Shown here piece after piece: positions 57,551 to 63,945 of a stretch of 64,000 bases of DNA. The number at the start of each line of letters is the position of its first letter. The first letter of the stretch is position 1. The notes under the pieces were generated by a model. It worked only from the letters and a program-made list of their open reading frames with translations, was not told where the DNA came from and ran no database searches. The DNA lies in IMG/VR virus record IMGVR_UViG_3300005602_000003, positions 1 through 64,000 of that record; one strand, written 5' to 3'. Origin of the DNA: a virus. The translations under genes were made by a program, and so were the position numbers.

Positions 57551-58523
57551 CTTGCTTCTCCTTTGCTACCTGCTCGGCCACCCAGGCGTAGAGCTTCCGC
57601 AACCCCTCGTAAAGCAGCGCGGATGGCGCCCAGCCGAGCTTCTCCTTGATCAGGTCGTTATTCGAGGTTCTGCCGGCGACGCCGAGCGGCCCCGGGATGT
57701 GCTTGATAGCGATGCGCTTGCCGGCTATGTCCGCCGTCAGGCGGACGAGGTCGTCGATCGAGATCATTTCGCTGGAGCCGAGGTTGACCGGTCCCGCGAA
57801 ATCCGACTCCATGAGTCTTCGGATGCCGTCACAACACTCGTCGACGTAGAGGAACGATCGAGTCTGGGTGCCGTCACCAAAGACTTCGACTTGCCCGCCT
57901 TCGGCGGGTGCTTCTGCCACCTTTCGGCAAATTGCCGCTGGTGCTTTTTCTCGACCACCTGTCCAAGTACAGAATGGACCAAACACATTATGCAGCCGAG
58001 CGACACGAATGCTAAGAGAACAATTGCGTGCGAATGCGTCATAGAGCTTCTCCGCGAACAACTTTTCGAGACCGTAGGCGCTGTCGGGACGAGCGGGCCA
58101 TGCCATATCCTCGCGCAGCTCACAGTGATCCGAGTTCATCTGGATGAAGTCCGGGTAGATGCAGGCGCTCGACGAGAAGAACACCTTCTTGACCTTCGCC
58201 TTGACGCAAGCCTCCAGCACGTTGAGATTGATCAGTGCCGAGTTGGCCATGATCGTGGCGTCATTCTGGCCTGTGAAAATGTACTCGGCGCCCCCCATCT
58301 CGGCGGCGAGGCTGTAGACTTCGTCACCCGGCCGGAACATCTGCTGCCAGAAGCCCATGCGGAAGCGCAGATCAGTGAGCTCGAACTCGTCGGCCGCGGT
58401 CGGTTCGAACTCGGGCATCTTGCGATCGATGCCGAGCACGCTGTAGCCGTCTTGCTTGAGGCGCTTGACGAGCGCAGAACCTATAAATCCGCCCGCGCCC
58501 GTCACAATCGCTGATTTACTCAT
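57519..58523 (-). CDS. NAD-dependent sugar epimerase/dehydratase
   Basis: 334 residues of the extended SDR family. TGAGGFIGS (8-16) binds NAD; FFSSSACIYPD and YGLEK (Tyr/Lys of YxxxK) are catalytic. GGAEYIFTGQNDATIMANS and AWPARPDSAYGLEKLFAEKL resemble GDP-mannose 3,5-epimerase. It would supply an activated sugar for the two glycosyltransferases nearby. A palindrome (57894-57908) encodes APAEGGQ. Confidence 0.82.
   Translation of the reverse strand: MSKSAIVTGAGGFIGSALVKRLKQDGYSVLGIDRKMPEFEPTAADEFELTDLRFRMGFWQQMFRPGDEVYSLAAEMGGAEYIFTGQNDATIMANSALINLNVLEACVKAKVKKVFFSSSACIYPDFIQMNSDHCELREDMAWPARPDSAYGLEKLFAEKLYDAFARNCSLSIRVARLHNVFGPFCTWTGGREKAPAAICRKVAEAPAEGGQVEVFGDGTQTRSFLYVDECCDGIRRLMESDFAGPVNLGSSEMISIDDLVRLTADIAGKRIAIKHIPGPLGVAGRTSNNDLIKEKLGWAPSALLYEGLRKLYAWVAEQVAKEKQDGAVKIAASR
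57894..57908. repeat. In-gene palindrome CCCGCC-TTC-GGCGGG
   Basis: Encodes PAEGG in a surface loop region of the epimerase. Confidence 0.75.
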
Positions 58524-58734
58524 CCGTTTTTCCCTCTCGCCTTGCTATTTCCCGATCAAGATACCAACGGGCTTTCTTCAAATCCTCGATCGCATCGCCC
58601 TTCAAATCTGCCCGCCAAATATATTTGACTGCGTTACCGAGATTGAAGCCCATGTGCTCCGTGATCTGGATACATTCGACCCCACTCGGATGCCGAGTGT
58701 AGTGCGCAGGATGATTGACCGGATCGTCGGACAT
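58516..58734 (-). CDS. DUF3310 (SaV-like) protein
   Basis: 72 residues. VNHPAHYTRHPSGVECIQIT then NLGNAVKYIWRADLK and EDLKKARWYLDREIA are the signature of DUF3310 (PF11753), a common phage protein related to nucleotide or DNA metabolism. Overlaps the epimerase start by eight bases. Confidence 0.82.
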   Translation of the reverse strand: MSDDPVNHPAHYTRHPSGVECIQITEHMGFNLGNAVKYIWRADLKGDAIEDLKKARWYLDREIARREGKTDE

Positions 58735-58735
58735 C

Positions 58736-59992
58736 TTACACCGGCGGAAGCGAAGAATGATCGAACCGGAACGACGACAGCCACGGCTGCGTCTCGCGAC
58801 ACTGGATGCCATGGAACGTACAGCCCGGCGTCAGGGCTTCAATCCGAACGTTCCGATAGCTGACGCCGCTCGGGACCACAAGCTGGCTCACCCCGCGATC
58901 GCGGGGTAAATCGGGCGCGATCTGGTAGCCGGATGCTAGGTCGGTCACTCGGAACCTGCCGGGGCCTTGGACCGTGAATTCGCAAGGGCCGAGGATGGGT
59001 ACTTCCAACCACGGTGGCGGGCCATTCGTGCTGTCGGTCGACTCGGGCACGTTGCCGGCCTTCCACCCGAACGGTCCCCAGCCTTGACTGTTCACTAATC
59101 GCCAGTCGCCCGAGTAGATGCCGCCGATGCCGGGGATCTGGTGCGGGAAAACCACGCTCCCATTCGATGAAGCCAGCAGGCGCTCGGCGCCTCCGCCATA
59201 GGTCTTGATGCCGTTTCGGATCGCGTAAGTGTGCCGAATGAAGTTGTCGAACGCGTCGTCGTTCCGCAGCAAGTCCATCCTGCCGTCCGCCATCTTCAAC
59301 CCTTGGGCCGCGATGTCCTGATCGAGCATGGTGGCGAGCGAAGGTGTGAGGGCGAGACTGGCAAGACCGTGCTTGGCCAGGATGGCGTCCCAACTCCAGT
59401 CACTCGTCAGCGGCTGCTCGCCGCCGCGAAAGGCCCACCAGGCGCCGATGTCGAGGCCGGTGAGCTGGACGAAGACCTGACGGTTCTCGGTAGTCCAGCC
59501 GGTACGGTAGTGGTCCAGGATGATCTTGGCGGCGCGACGGGTGAAGATGACCATCCCGGCGCCGAGGTTGTGGAAAATTCCATAGCCGTCGCGTTGGATC
59601 AACAGGCGATCCTCGTACGAGCGGGCGGAGACGGCGCCGACTTCGAGGCCGTCATCCTGACCACGCGCGAAGAGCGCCATCGTGGTCGGATACCACGTAG
59701 GCTCAAGCAGCACGTCGTTCTCGCACAGCCCGACGAACGCATAGTCCGCGTTTTCCAACATCTTGGTCAGGGCGTAGACGATCGCAGCGTCGGCGCCGCC
59801 GTGGACGTTCACGAACATGGCGTGGAACGCAGACCCGTATTCCTTGGAGATCATGTCGGCGTTCTTCGGCGAGCTCCCGTCAACCCAGAAAATATCCAGC
59901 CCGCCGCCGGATGCGCCGAGCAGCGGGGTAACGGAACGGCGCGTGCAGTCGACCCGGTCCTTGGTGAGGAAGCTGACCGCGACTTTGCTCAT
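58736..59992 (-). CDS. GT-A (family 2-like) glycosyltransferase
   Basis: 418 residues from ATG 59992 (ATGA overlap with the next gene; the longer ORF is rejected). VAVSFLTKDRVDCTRRSVTP, DIFWVDGSSPKNAD and FVGLCENDVLLEPTWY (acidic E-N-D in place of DxD) suggest a GT2-type nucleotide-sugar transferase. The last 110 residues are beta-rich, perhaps sugar-binding. A palindrome (58891-58906) encodes LPRDRGVS. Confidence 0.65.
   Translation of the reverse strand: MSKVAVSFLTKDRVDCTRRSVTPLLGASGGGLDIFWVDGSSPKNADMISKEYGSAFHAMFVNVHGGADAAIVYALTKMLENADYAFVGLCENDVLLEPTWYPTTMALFARGQDDGLEVGAVSARSYEDRLLIQRDGYGIFHNLGAGMVIFTRRAAKIILDHYRTGWTTENRQVFVQLTGLDIGAWWAFRGGEQPLTSDWSWDAILAKHGLASLALTPSLATMLDQDIAAQGLKMADGRMDLLRNDDAFDNFIRHTYAIRNGIKTYGGGAERLLASSNGSVVFPHQIPGIGGIYSGDWRLVNSQGWGPFGWKAGNVPESTDSTNGPPPWLEVPILGPCEFTVQGPGRFRVTDLASGYQIAPDLPRDRGVSQLVVPSGVSYRNVRIEALTPGCTFHGIQCRETQPWLSSFRFDHSSLPPV
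58891..58906. repeat. In-gene palindrome CCCCGCGATCGCGGGG
   Basis: Encodes PRDRG; followed by TAAA on the plus strand as in other class B copies. Confidence 0.75.
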
Positions 59993-61029
59993 AGCACTGT
60001 CTCCAGGTCGTCCAAGAACGCGAGGGCGGCTTCGATCGTGCTGGTCGGCCAAAACGACTCGGAGTTGGAACAGAAAAACACATGCCTGACGAGGTCGAGA
60101 GTCGGTTGCGGACAAGGGAACTCGTGGGCGTCCAGCCAGTCGGCGAGGCGGGCGACGTTCTCCATGCCGTCGATCTCGCCGCGAAGATCCTTCACGAGAT
60201 CGTGCTTATTCCTCTCCTGATACGCGAAGGGTCGGCCGAAGTGTGTGACGTATCCCTTTTCGCGCATGACACGCTGCATGATCAAGCTGGCGTAGATGTC
60301 GTCATAACGGCCGACGCCGGGCAGCATGAAGAACGCGGGCGCGAGTTCGCGCACGAACGCGGTGTTCTGCGAGTTGGTGATCGTCCAGGTGTCTTTGGGG
60401 TCGACCACGAAACCGGACTTGAGAACTTCGTCCACCCGCCTGACGGCGGGCGAGCGGACGATGCGCTCGACCGCGGAGGTGTCGGGATCGCCCAGGATCA
60501 TGCCTTGGGCCAAACCGATCTCGGCGTCGACCACGGGGGTGAACGTAGCTTGCCCCGCTGACGCGGGGTCGATCGGGAAGCCGCGCTGCGTTGCCGGAGG
60601 CGTGAGGAACTGGCCGGGGTCGAGCCAGCCGGATGGAGAAGAGGCTTGGAGGCCGGAAAACGGCTTGGCATACGTGTCGAGTAAAAATTGAAACTGAAGA
60701 AAGTAATTCGGGTCCATCGGGATGTTGTCGTCATCGATACTGATGATCACATCCGCGCCCCACCCCAAGGCTTCGAGCACCGCGATGTTCCGGCGCTGGA
60801 TGCAACTCCACGGAATCAATTCACAACATTTATAACCGAGGGACTTCTGCCTTTCGGGCGGATACCATTCCGTGTTCGACAGGTTCGTGCAAAAATTGTA
60901 CGTATCCACGATCGGAGACTTCTCGTCACCCACACAAAAAAACCTCACGCTTGCAGCCGGATCAAAGCGCCTAAAAAGTGCAAGCACTGTGGGCACGTTT
61001 ATCGTCGTGAGAATCAGCGCCGTTTTCAT
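59989..61029 (-). CDS. RGP/GT75-like sugar-nucleotide enzyme
   Basis: 346 residues from ATG 61029 (GGAGG upstream). LGYKCCELIPWSCIQRRNIA followed by VLEALGWGADVIISIDDDNI contains the R-R-N and DDDN elements that I associate with reversibly glycosylated proteins/UDP-arabinopyranose mutases and related GT-A enzymes. Works with the epimerase and the GT2-like enzyme. Palindromes at 60435-60450 and 60553-60568 encode RSPAVRRV and DPASAGQ. Confidence 0.6.
   Translation of the reverse strand: MKTALILTTINVPTVLALFRRFDPAASVRFFCVGDEKSPIVDTYNFCTNLSNTEWYPPERQKSLGYKCCELIPWSCIQRRNIAVLEALGWGADVIISIDDDNIPMDPNYFLQFQFLLDTYAKPFSGLQASSPSGWLDPGQFLTPPATQRGFPIDPASAGQATFTPVVDAEIGLAQGMILGDPDTSAVERIVRSPAVRRVDEVLKSGFVVDPKDTWTITNSQNTAFVRELAPAFFMLPGVGRYDDIYASLIMQRVMREKGYVTHFGRPFAYQERNKHDLVKDLRGEIDGMENVARLADWLDAHEFPCPQPTLDLVRHVFFCSNSESFWPTSTIEAALAFLDDLETVL
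60435..60450. repeat. In-gene palindrome CCCGCC-TGAC-GGCGGG
   Basis: Encodes SPAVRR in the RGP-like enzyme. Confidence 0.75.
60553..60568. repeat. In-gene palindrome CCCCGCTGACGCGGGG
   Basis: Encodes DPASAG in the RGP-like enzyme. Confidence 0.75.
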
Positions 61030-61406
61030 ATGTGCCTCCACATCTGTCCGTGACGTATTCGGCTAATGACTGAAGTCGCTACGCCGTAGCGCCTCGCTAG
61101 AATCACGCCCTTGGCCGAAGATCGTTTAATCCGCTTAACCTTCGCTTCAGTCAATTTTGCCATCGCGTTACGCGATCCAGGCTGGGAATTTTTCCCGATC
61201 ATATTTCTGTAAGATTTCCAACCGAGGACATGAATCGCATGCAACGTCTGTTCGCGGTGCGTAGCTAACTCCAAATTAGAGAGCGCATTATTCTTTCGGT
61301 TTCCGTCTTTGTGGTTGATTGTCAAATCATCAGGAATTTCGCCCTTGAAATGAAACCATACAAGCCGATGAACGGAAGCTGTAGCACGGACCCCGTCAAG
61401 CGCCAT
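61026..61406 (-). CDS. HNH endonuclease, N-terminally short
   Basis: 126 residues from ATG 61406 (ATGA overlap with the RGP-like gene). VHRLVWFHFKGEIPDDLTIN then HKDGNRKNNALSNLELATH is a typical HNH_3 site, and the C-terminus (VILARRYGVATSVISRIRHG) is a helix-turn-helix. HNH_3 proteins normally have about 40 residues before HRLVW; here only about 13 remain, and the frame upstream runs inside another gene. Likely inserted into, or recombined with, the end of the 61322-61570 gene. Confidence 0.75.
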   Translation of the reverse strand: MALDGVRATASVHRLVWFHFKGEIPDDLTINHKDGNRKNNALSNLELATHREQTLHAIHVLGWKSYRNMIGKNSQPGSRNAMAKLTEAKVKRIKRSSAKGVILARRYGVATSVISRIRHGQMWRHI

Positions 61407-61570
61407 CCCTCGATAACGCAGCTTTTCGAGTCGCCATCCGTCACCCACGAGCACTCGTAGTTGATCGCGTCTCTGGCCCGCCATGTCACTGCCGTCACGA
61501 CGGCAGTCAGATGCTGGTCGGCGTCGATGTGAACCTTGTCGCCGATGTCGAAGTCAGACTCGATCTTCAT
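61322..61570 (-). CDS. Small phage protein with altered C-terminus
   Basis: 82 residues from ATG 61570 (GGGGAG upstream). MKIESDFDIGDKVHIDADQH, TAVTWRARDAINYECSWVTD and EGWRL match a conserved small phage protein that by recollection ends near WRL. The last 25 residues (TGSVLQLPFIGLYGF and on) are probably out-of-frame sequence of the HNH gene, replacing the native end. Confidence 0.6.
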   Translation of the reverse strand: MKIESDFDIGDKVHIDADQHLTAVVTAVTWRARDAINYECSWVTDGDSKSCVIEGWRLTGSVLQLPFIGLYGFISRAKFLMI

Positions 61571-61757
61571 TAGCTTTCTCCCCCTCGGATTCACCTGCCC
61601 CCGCCTGCGGCTCGCCCGCCAGTCGGCGGGACCACTGATCGAAAATATCCCGCATCATCCACGACATGGACCGCCGCTGCCGCTTCGCTTCCTTGCGCAC
61701 GGCGGCGCGCATCTCGCGGGAGAGGCGGACGGTCGTGGGAAAATCTGAAAGTCCCAA
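61554..61757 (-). CDS. Ribbon-helix-helix DNA-binding protein
   Basis: 67 residues from TTG 61757; an in-frame stop five codons upstream leaves no better start. TTVRLSREMRAAVRKEAKRQ then MSWMMRDIFDQW is an Arc/MetJ-type fold. The C-terminal tail holds a palindrome (61615-61630) encoding RRLAGEP. May repress the operon it heads. Confidence 0.65.
   Translation of the reverse strand: MGLSDFPTTVRLSREMRAAVRKEAKRQRRSMSWMMRDIFDQWSRRLAGEPQAGAGESEGEKANEDRV
61615..61630. repeat. In-gene palindrome CCCGCC-AGTC-GGCGGG
   Basis: Encodes RLAGE in the tail of the RHH protein. Confidence 0.75.
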
Positions 61758-61777
61758 GTGTTTGATCCGCTAGTTCA

Positions 61778-61793
61778 ACCCGCTGACGCGGGT
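61778..61793. repeat. Palindrome ACCCGCTGACGCGGGT
   Basis: Class B copy in the RHH gene leader. Confidence 0.75.
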
Positions 61794-61805
61794 CAAGGAA
61801 AACGA

Positions 61806-61852
61806 CCGGACGAGCCTCGCGAGGGGGTTTGGGGGGAGCAAAACCCGTCCGG
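61806..61852 (-). promoter_or_regulatory. Leader hairpin, attenuator-like
   Basis: CCGGACG/CGTCCGG arms (61806-61812, 61846-61852) with a 33-base loop; on the minus strand the stem is followed by TCGTTTT. Lies between the promoter (61919-61946) and the RHH start. Confidence 0.35.
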
Positions 61853-61878
61853 CCGTGTCGCCTGTTCCCCACATCTCG

Positions 61879-61894
61879 CCCGCCTCTCGGCGGG
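61879..61894. repeat. Palindrome CCCGCC-TCTC-GGCGGG
   Basis: Copy with GTGAAC flank in the RHH gene leader. Confidence 0.75.
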
Positions 61895-61918
61895 TGAACG
61901 TGCAGGTGACAGACAGGG

Positions 61919-61946
61919 AGTGTAGTAAGAAAGAATACAAAGTCAA
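61919..61946 (-). promoter_or_regulatory. sigma70-like promoter, leftward
   Basis: Minus strand TTGACT (61946-61941), 16 bases, TACACT (61924-61919). Spacer shares GTATTCTTT with the promoter at 86-114. Drives the RHH gene and the sugar cluster. Confidence 0.65.
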
Positions 61947-61982
61947 GTGCCGTAGATGCTCTCCCATTTTGACTGAATCAGT

Positions 61983-62339
61983 TCACTCTGCGTGGGGCCA
62001 CGCCAACACGTCGTCTTCCATTTTGGCGATATCAACGTTCGGATTTCGGGGTGGCTCCGGGAGTGGCATCCAGTGAGACGGAACACCCATTGTCGGTCGA
62101 GCCCTGCGTCCGATGCCACCCCAATACCCGCCCTGCTTCTCTTCGAGGAACTTGCGCTTGTCGCCGCCGAAATCGTTTCCAGCGATTTCTCCTGGCGACC
62201 ACCAACGGATCATAGTTATGTGCGGCTTGGTCTGTCGGAACGTTCCGAAGCGGGTTTTTACCTCGGCTCTCGGGAAATAGCCCAAGATGACGGTCCCATC
62301 TTTTGGGGCGCTATGCCAATAGCGCCAATGCTGATTCAT
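61983..62339 (-). CDS. DUF551-like protein
   Basis: 118 residues from ATG 62339 (GGAGGAG upstream; TTG 62351 rejected). HWRYWHSAPKDGTVILGYFP and HWMPLPEPPRNPN match DUF551. Small beta fold of unknown function; second copy in the window. Confidence 0.68.
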   Translation of the reverse strand: MNQHWRYWHSAPKDGTVILGYFPRAEVKTRFGTFRQTKPHITMIRWWSPGEIAGNDFGGDKRKFLEEKQGGYWGGIGRRARPTMGVPSHWMPLPEPPRNPNVDIAKMEDDVLAWPHAE

Positions 62340-62363
62340 TTGCTCCTCCAAGGATCAATTCGC

Positions 62364-62633
62364 TTATCTACGACCAGGTGCTTCCGGTATCCAGAAGATT
62401 AGGCCAACCAAATACCCGCCGCATAAAAACCAACCGCACCTCAGTAGATTCTGATCCGCCATATCGAAAAGATAACAGCGGCATTCTGGATTGTACCAAT
62501 CTCCGCTGCTTTCGCAGATTCCGTAGCCGTGACCAGCGCACCACACGGCATAAATTCCAATAACAATTCCTATTGCGCAGACGGATACAGAAAGGATGCG
62601 GCCAACCCAAAGCAAGATCCAAAGCATGGGCAT
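62364..62633 (-). CDS. Two-helix membrane protein
   Basis: 89 residues. LWILLWVGRILSVSVCAIGI and LCGGYLVGLIFWI are membrane helices; a Cys-rich loop (CESSGDWYNPECRC) lies between. ATG 62627 is an alternative start. Confidence 0.55.
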   Translation of the reverse strand: MPMLWILLWVGRILSVSVCAIGIVIGIYAVWCAGHGYGICESSGDWYNPECRCYLFDMADQNLLRCGWFLCGGYLVGLIFWIPEAPGRR

Positions 62634-62664
62634 TCTTCCCCTTGTGAAATAACCTGCTCAGCAG

Positions 62665-63015
62665 CTACTTGAGCGGTTCACCCGCCGTTGGCGGGGCTCC
62701 GGGCTGCGCGGCACGCAGGTAGAGCAGCACCTGGGCGATGACGGCTGAGCCGTCAGCTCCGATGGACTTGGCGGCTAAATCCAGGATGGAGTCCTTGGCG
62801 GTCCCGCCTGTGGCGGGTGAACCTGCCGAAGGCATGGTGCCAGCCAGCCACGACAATGCCTGGGGCGGCATGAAGATCACGACGCACTGCGGCATGCCGG
62901 ATGGGCAGGGGATAGCGGCTTGCCCGGCGGCAGCCGAGGCGGCGGGTTGCTGGGCGAAAGCAGACGACCCGATCAGACAAGACGCAGTGACGCAAGCCGT
63001 GAAAACTCGGCGCAT
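62665..63015 (-). CDS. Secreted protein with two palindromes
   Basis: 116 residues from ATG 63015 (AGGAG upstream). Signal peptide (RVFTACVTASCLIGSSAFAQ). Mature part Ala/Pro-rich with CPSGMPQCVVIFMPPQ. Palindromes at 62803-62817 and 62681-62696 encode SPATGGT and PPTAGEPLK, the latter forming the C-terminus. Confidence 0.6.
   Translation of the reverse strand: MRRVFTACVTASCLIGSSAFAQQPAASAAAGQAAIPCPSGMPQCVVIFMPPQALSWLAGTMPSAGSPATGGTAKDSILDLAAKSIGADGSAVIAQVLLYLRAAQPGAPPTAGEPLK
62681..62696. repeat. Palindrome forming a C-terminus
   Basis: CCCGCC-GTT-GGCGGGG; minus strand TAGEPLK then stop. Confidence 0.75.
62803..62817. repeat. In-gene palindrome CCCGCC-TGT-GGCGGG
   Basis: Encodes PATGG. 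Confidence 0.75.
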
Positions 63016-63040
63016 GAATAATCTCCTAGATGGAAGCGGA

Positions 63041-63217
63041 TTAGCGGCCTTGCAGGATGAACCCGAAGTCGTGCCAGCCAAGCAAGAACAACAGGAACCA
63101 GAGAAAGATGCTGGTCATGTATTGACCGCGCGGGCCGCCCCAACCCCACCACCCGACGCCTGCGTAGGCGAGCAACCACAGAATCATCAGGATCCAGAAC
63201 AACAAACCGATCGGCAT
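63041..63217 (-). CDS. 58-residue membrane protein
   Basis: ATG 63217 after AGGAGG. Two helices (GLLFWILMILWLLAYAGV and SIFLWFLLFLLGW) with a Trp/Gly loop. Small inner-membrane protein, perhaps a superinfection or lysis helper. Confidence 0.6.
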   Translation of the reverse strand: MPIGLLFWILMILWLLAYAGVGWWGWGGPRGQYMTSIFLWFLLFLLGWHDFGFILQGR

Positions 63218-63226
63218 GATAGCCTC

Positions 63227-63391
63227 CTAGATGCGTCCAACCAGGACGAGGATAAGCACGATGATGAGGATCAGCCCGAGGCCGCCGCCTCCGTAATAGC
63301 CAGTGCCGTAGAAGGGACCGCCGCCGAAACCACTGAAGCCGCCGAGCAGGATTATCACGAGAATGATAAGCAGGATGGTGCCGATCGACAT
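63227..63391 (-). CDS. DUF3309 family membrane protein
   Basis: 54 residues. MSIGTILLIILVIILLGGF, a Gly/Tyr loop, and LGLILIIVLILVLVGRI are the DUF3309 layout (PF11752), common in alphaproteobacteria. GGAG ribosome site. Confidence 0.75.
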   Translation of the reverse strand: MSIGTILLIILVIILLGGFSGFGGGPFYGTGYYGGGGLGLILIIVLILVLVGRI

Positions 63392-63487
63392 CTAGGTTCT
63401 CCGGTGTGGGCCGCGATGGCGGAAGAGGTATAGCAGCAAAACAATCTCGTTGCCAATGAACCGCTGCTGGATGGCGTCCCACCACAT
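63392..63487 (-). CDS. 31-residue peptide
   Basis: ATG 63487 to stop 63392, abutting the DUF3309 start. MWWDAIQQRFIGNEIVLLLY has a short hydrophobic helix and a basic end. Its only ribosome-site-like sequence (GGGTGA) belongs to the palindrome flank at 63496. Confidence 0.4.
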   Translation of the reverse strand: MWWDAIQQRFIGNEIVLLLYLFRHRGPHRRT

Positions 63488-63495
63488 TGGGTTCA

Positions 63496-63511
63496 CCCGC
63501 CGCTAGGCGGG
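63496..63511. repeat. Palindrome providing a stop codon
   Basis: CCCGCC-GCTA-GGCGGG; on the minus strand reads GAG-CCC-GCC-TAG, ending the 63503-63844 gene, and its flank precedes the next start. Confidence 0.8.
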
Positions 63512-63844
63512 CTCCAGCTTCTTCGGCGCTTGACCCGCGTCAGCGGGTTGGACCGGCACGAGCATCTCGGTGAAAATGCCGATGTCGGTTTTGCGGATAG
63601 GACGGAAACGGCGACTTCCAAACGAAGGCTCCTTCTCACGCACGACTCCGTCAGGGCAGGTATACATACGCGTCTTGTTTATGATCTCTTCGACGTACAC
63701 CCCCAACTCGAATTCCGATTCAAACCCGCGAATTGTGTAAATGCGCCCTTCGACAGGCAGAATCTCGTCGCCGTAACCCGGACTACGCTCAGGAGGCGGA
63801 GGCCGCCCGTCTATGCACACCACCTGCTGCCCGATCTCGAACAT
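63503..63844 (-). CDS. SH3-like small phage protein
   Basis: 113 residues from ATG 63844 (GGGAGA upstream). FEIGQQVVCIDGRPP and PVEGRIYTIRGFESEFELGV suggest a small beta barrel. The C-terminus QPADAGQ and EPA-stop are encoded by two palindromes (63533-63548, 63496-63511). Confidence 0.6.
   Translation of the reverse strand: MFEIGQQVVCIDGRPPPPERSPGYGDEILPVEGRIYTIRGFESEFELGVYVEEIINKTRMYTCPDGVVREKEPSFGSRRFRPIRKTDIGIFTEMLVPVQPADAGQAPKKLEPA
63533..63548. repeat. In-gene palindrome ACCCGCGTCAGCGGGT
   Basis: Encodes PADAG; identical to the copy at 38165-38180. Confidence 0.75.
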
Positions 63845-63945
63845 CACGGTTTCTCCCATCGATCCTGAAACGTCCTGCCGACATCGTCGGTCGTGCCCGG
63901 CACGTTGCATGCTAACATGTTGCCCACGGGATTGCAGCCCGGAGG

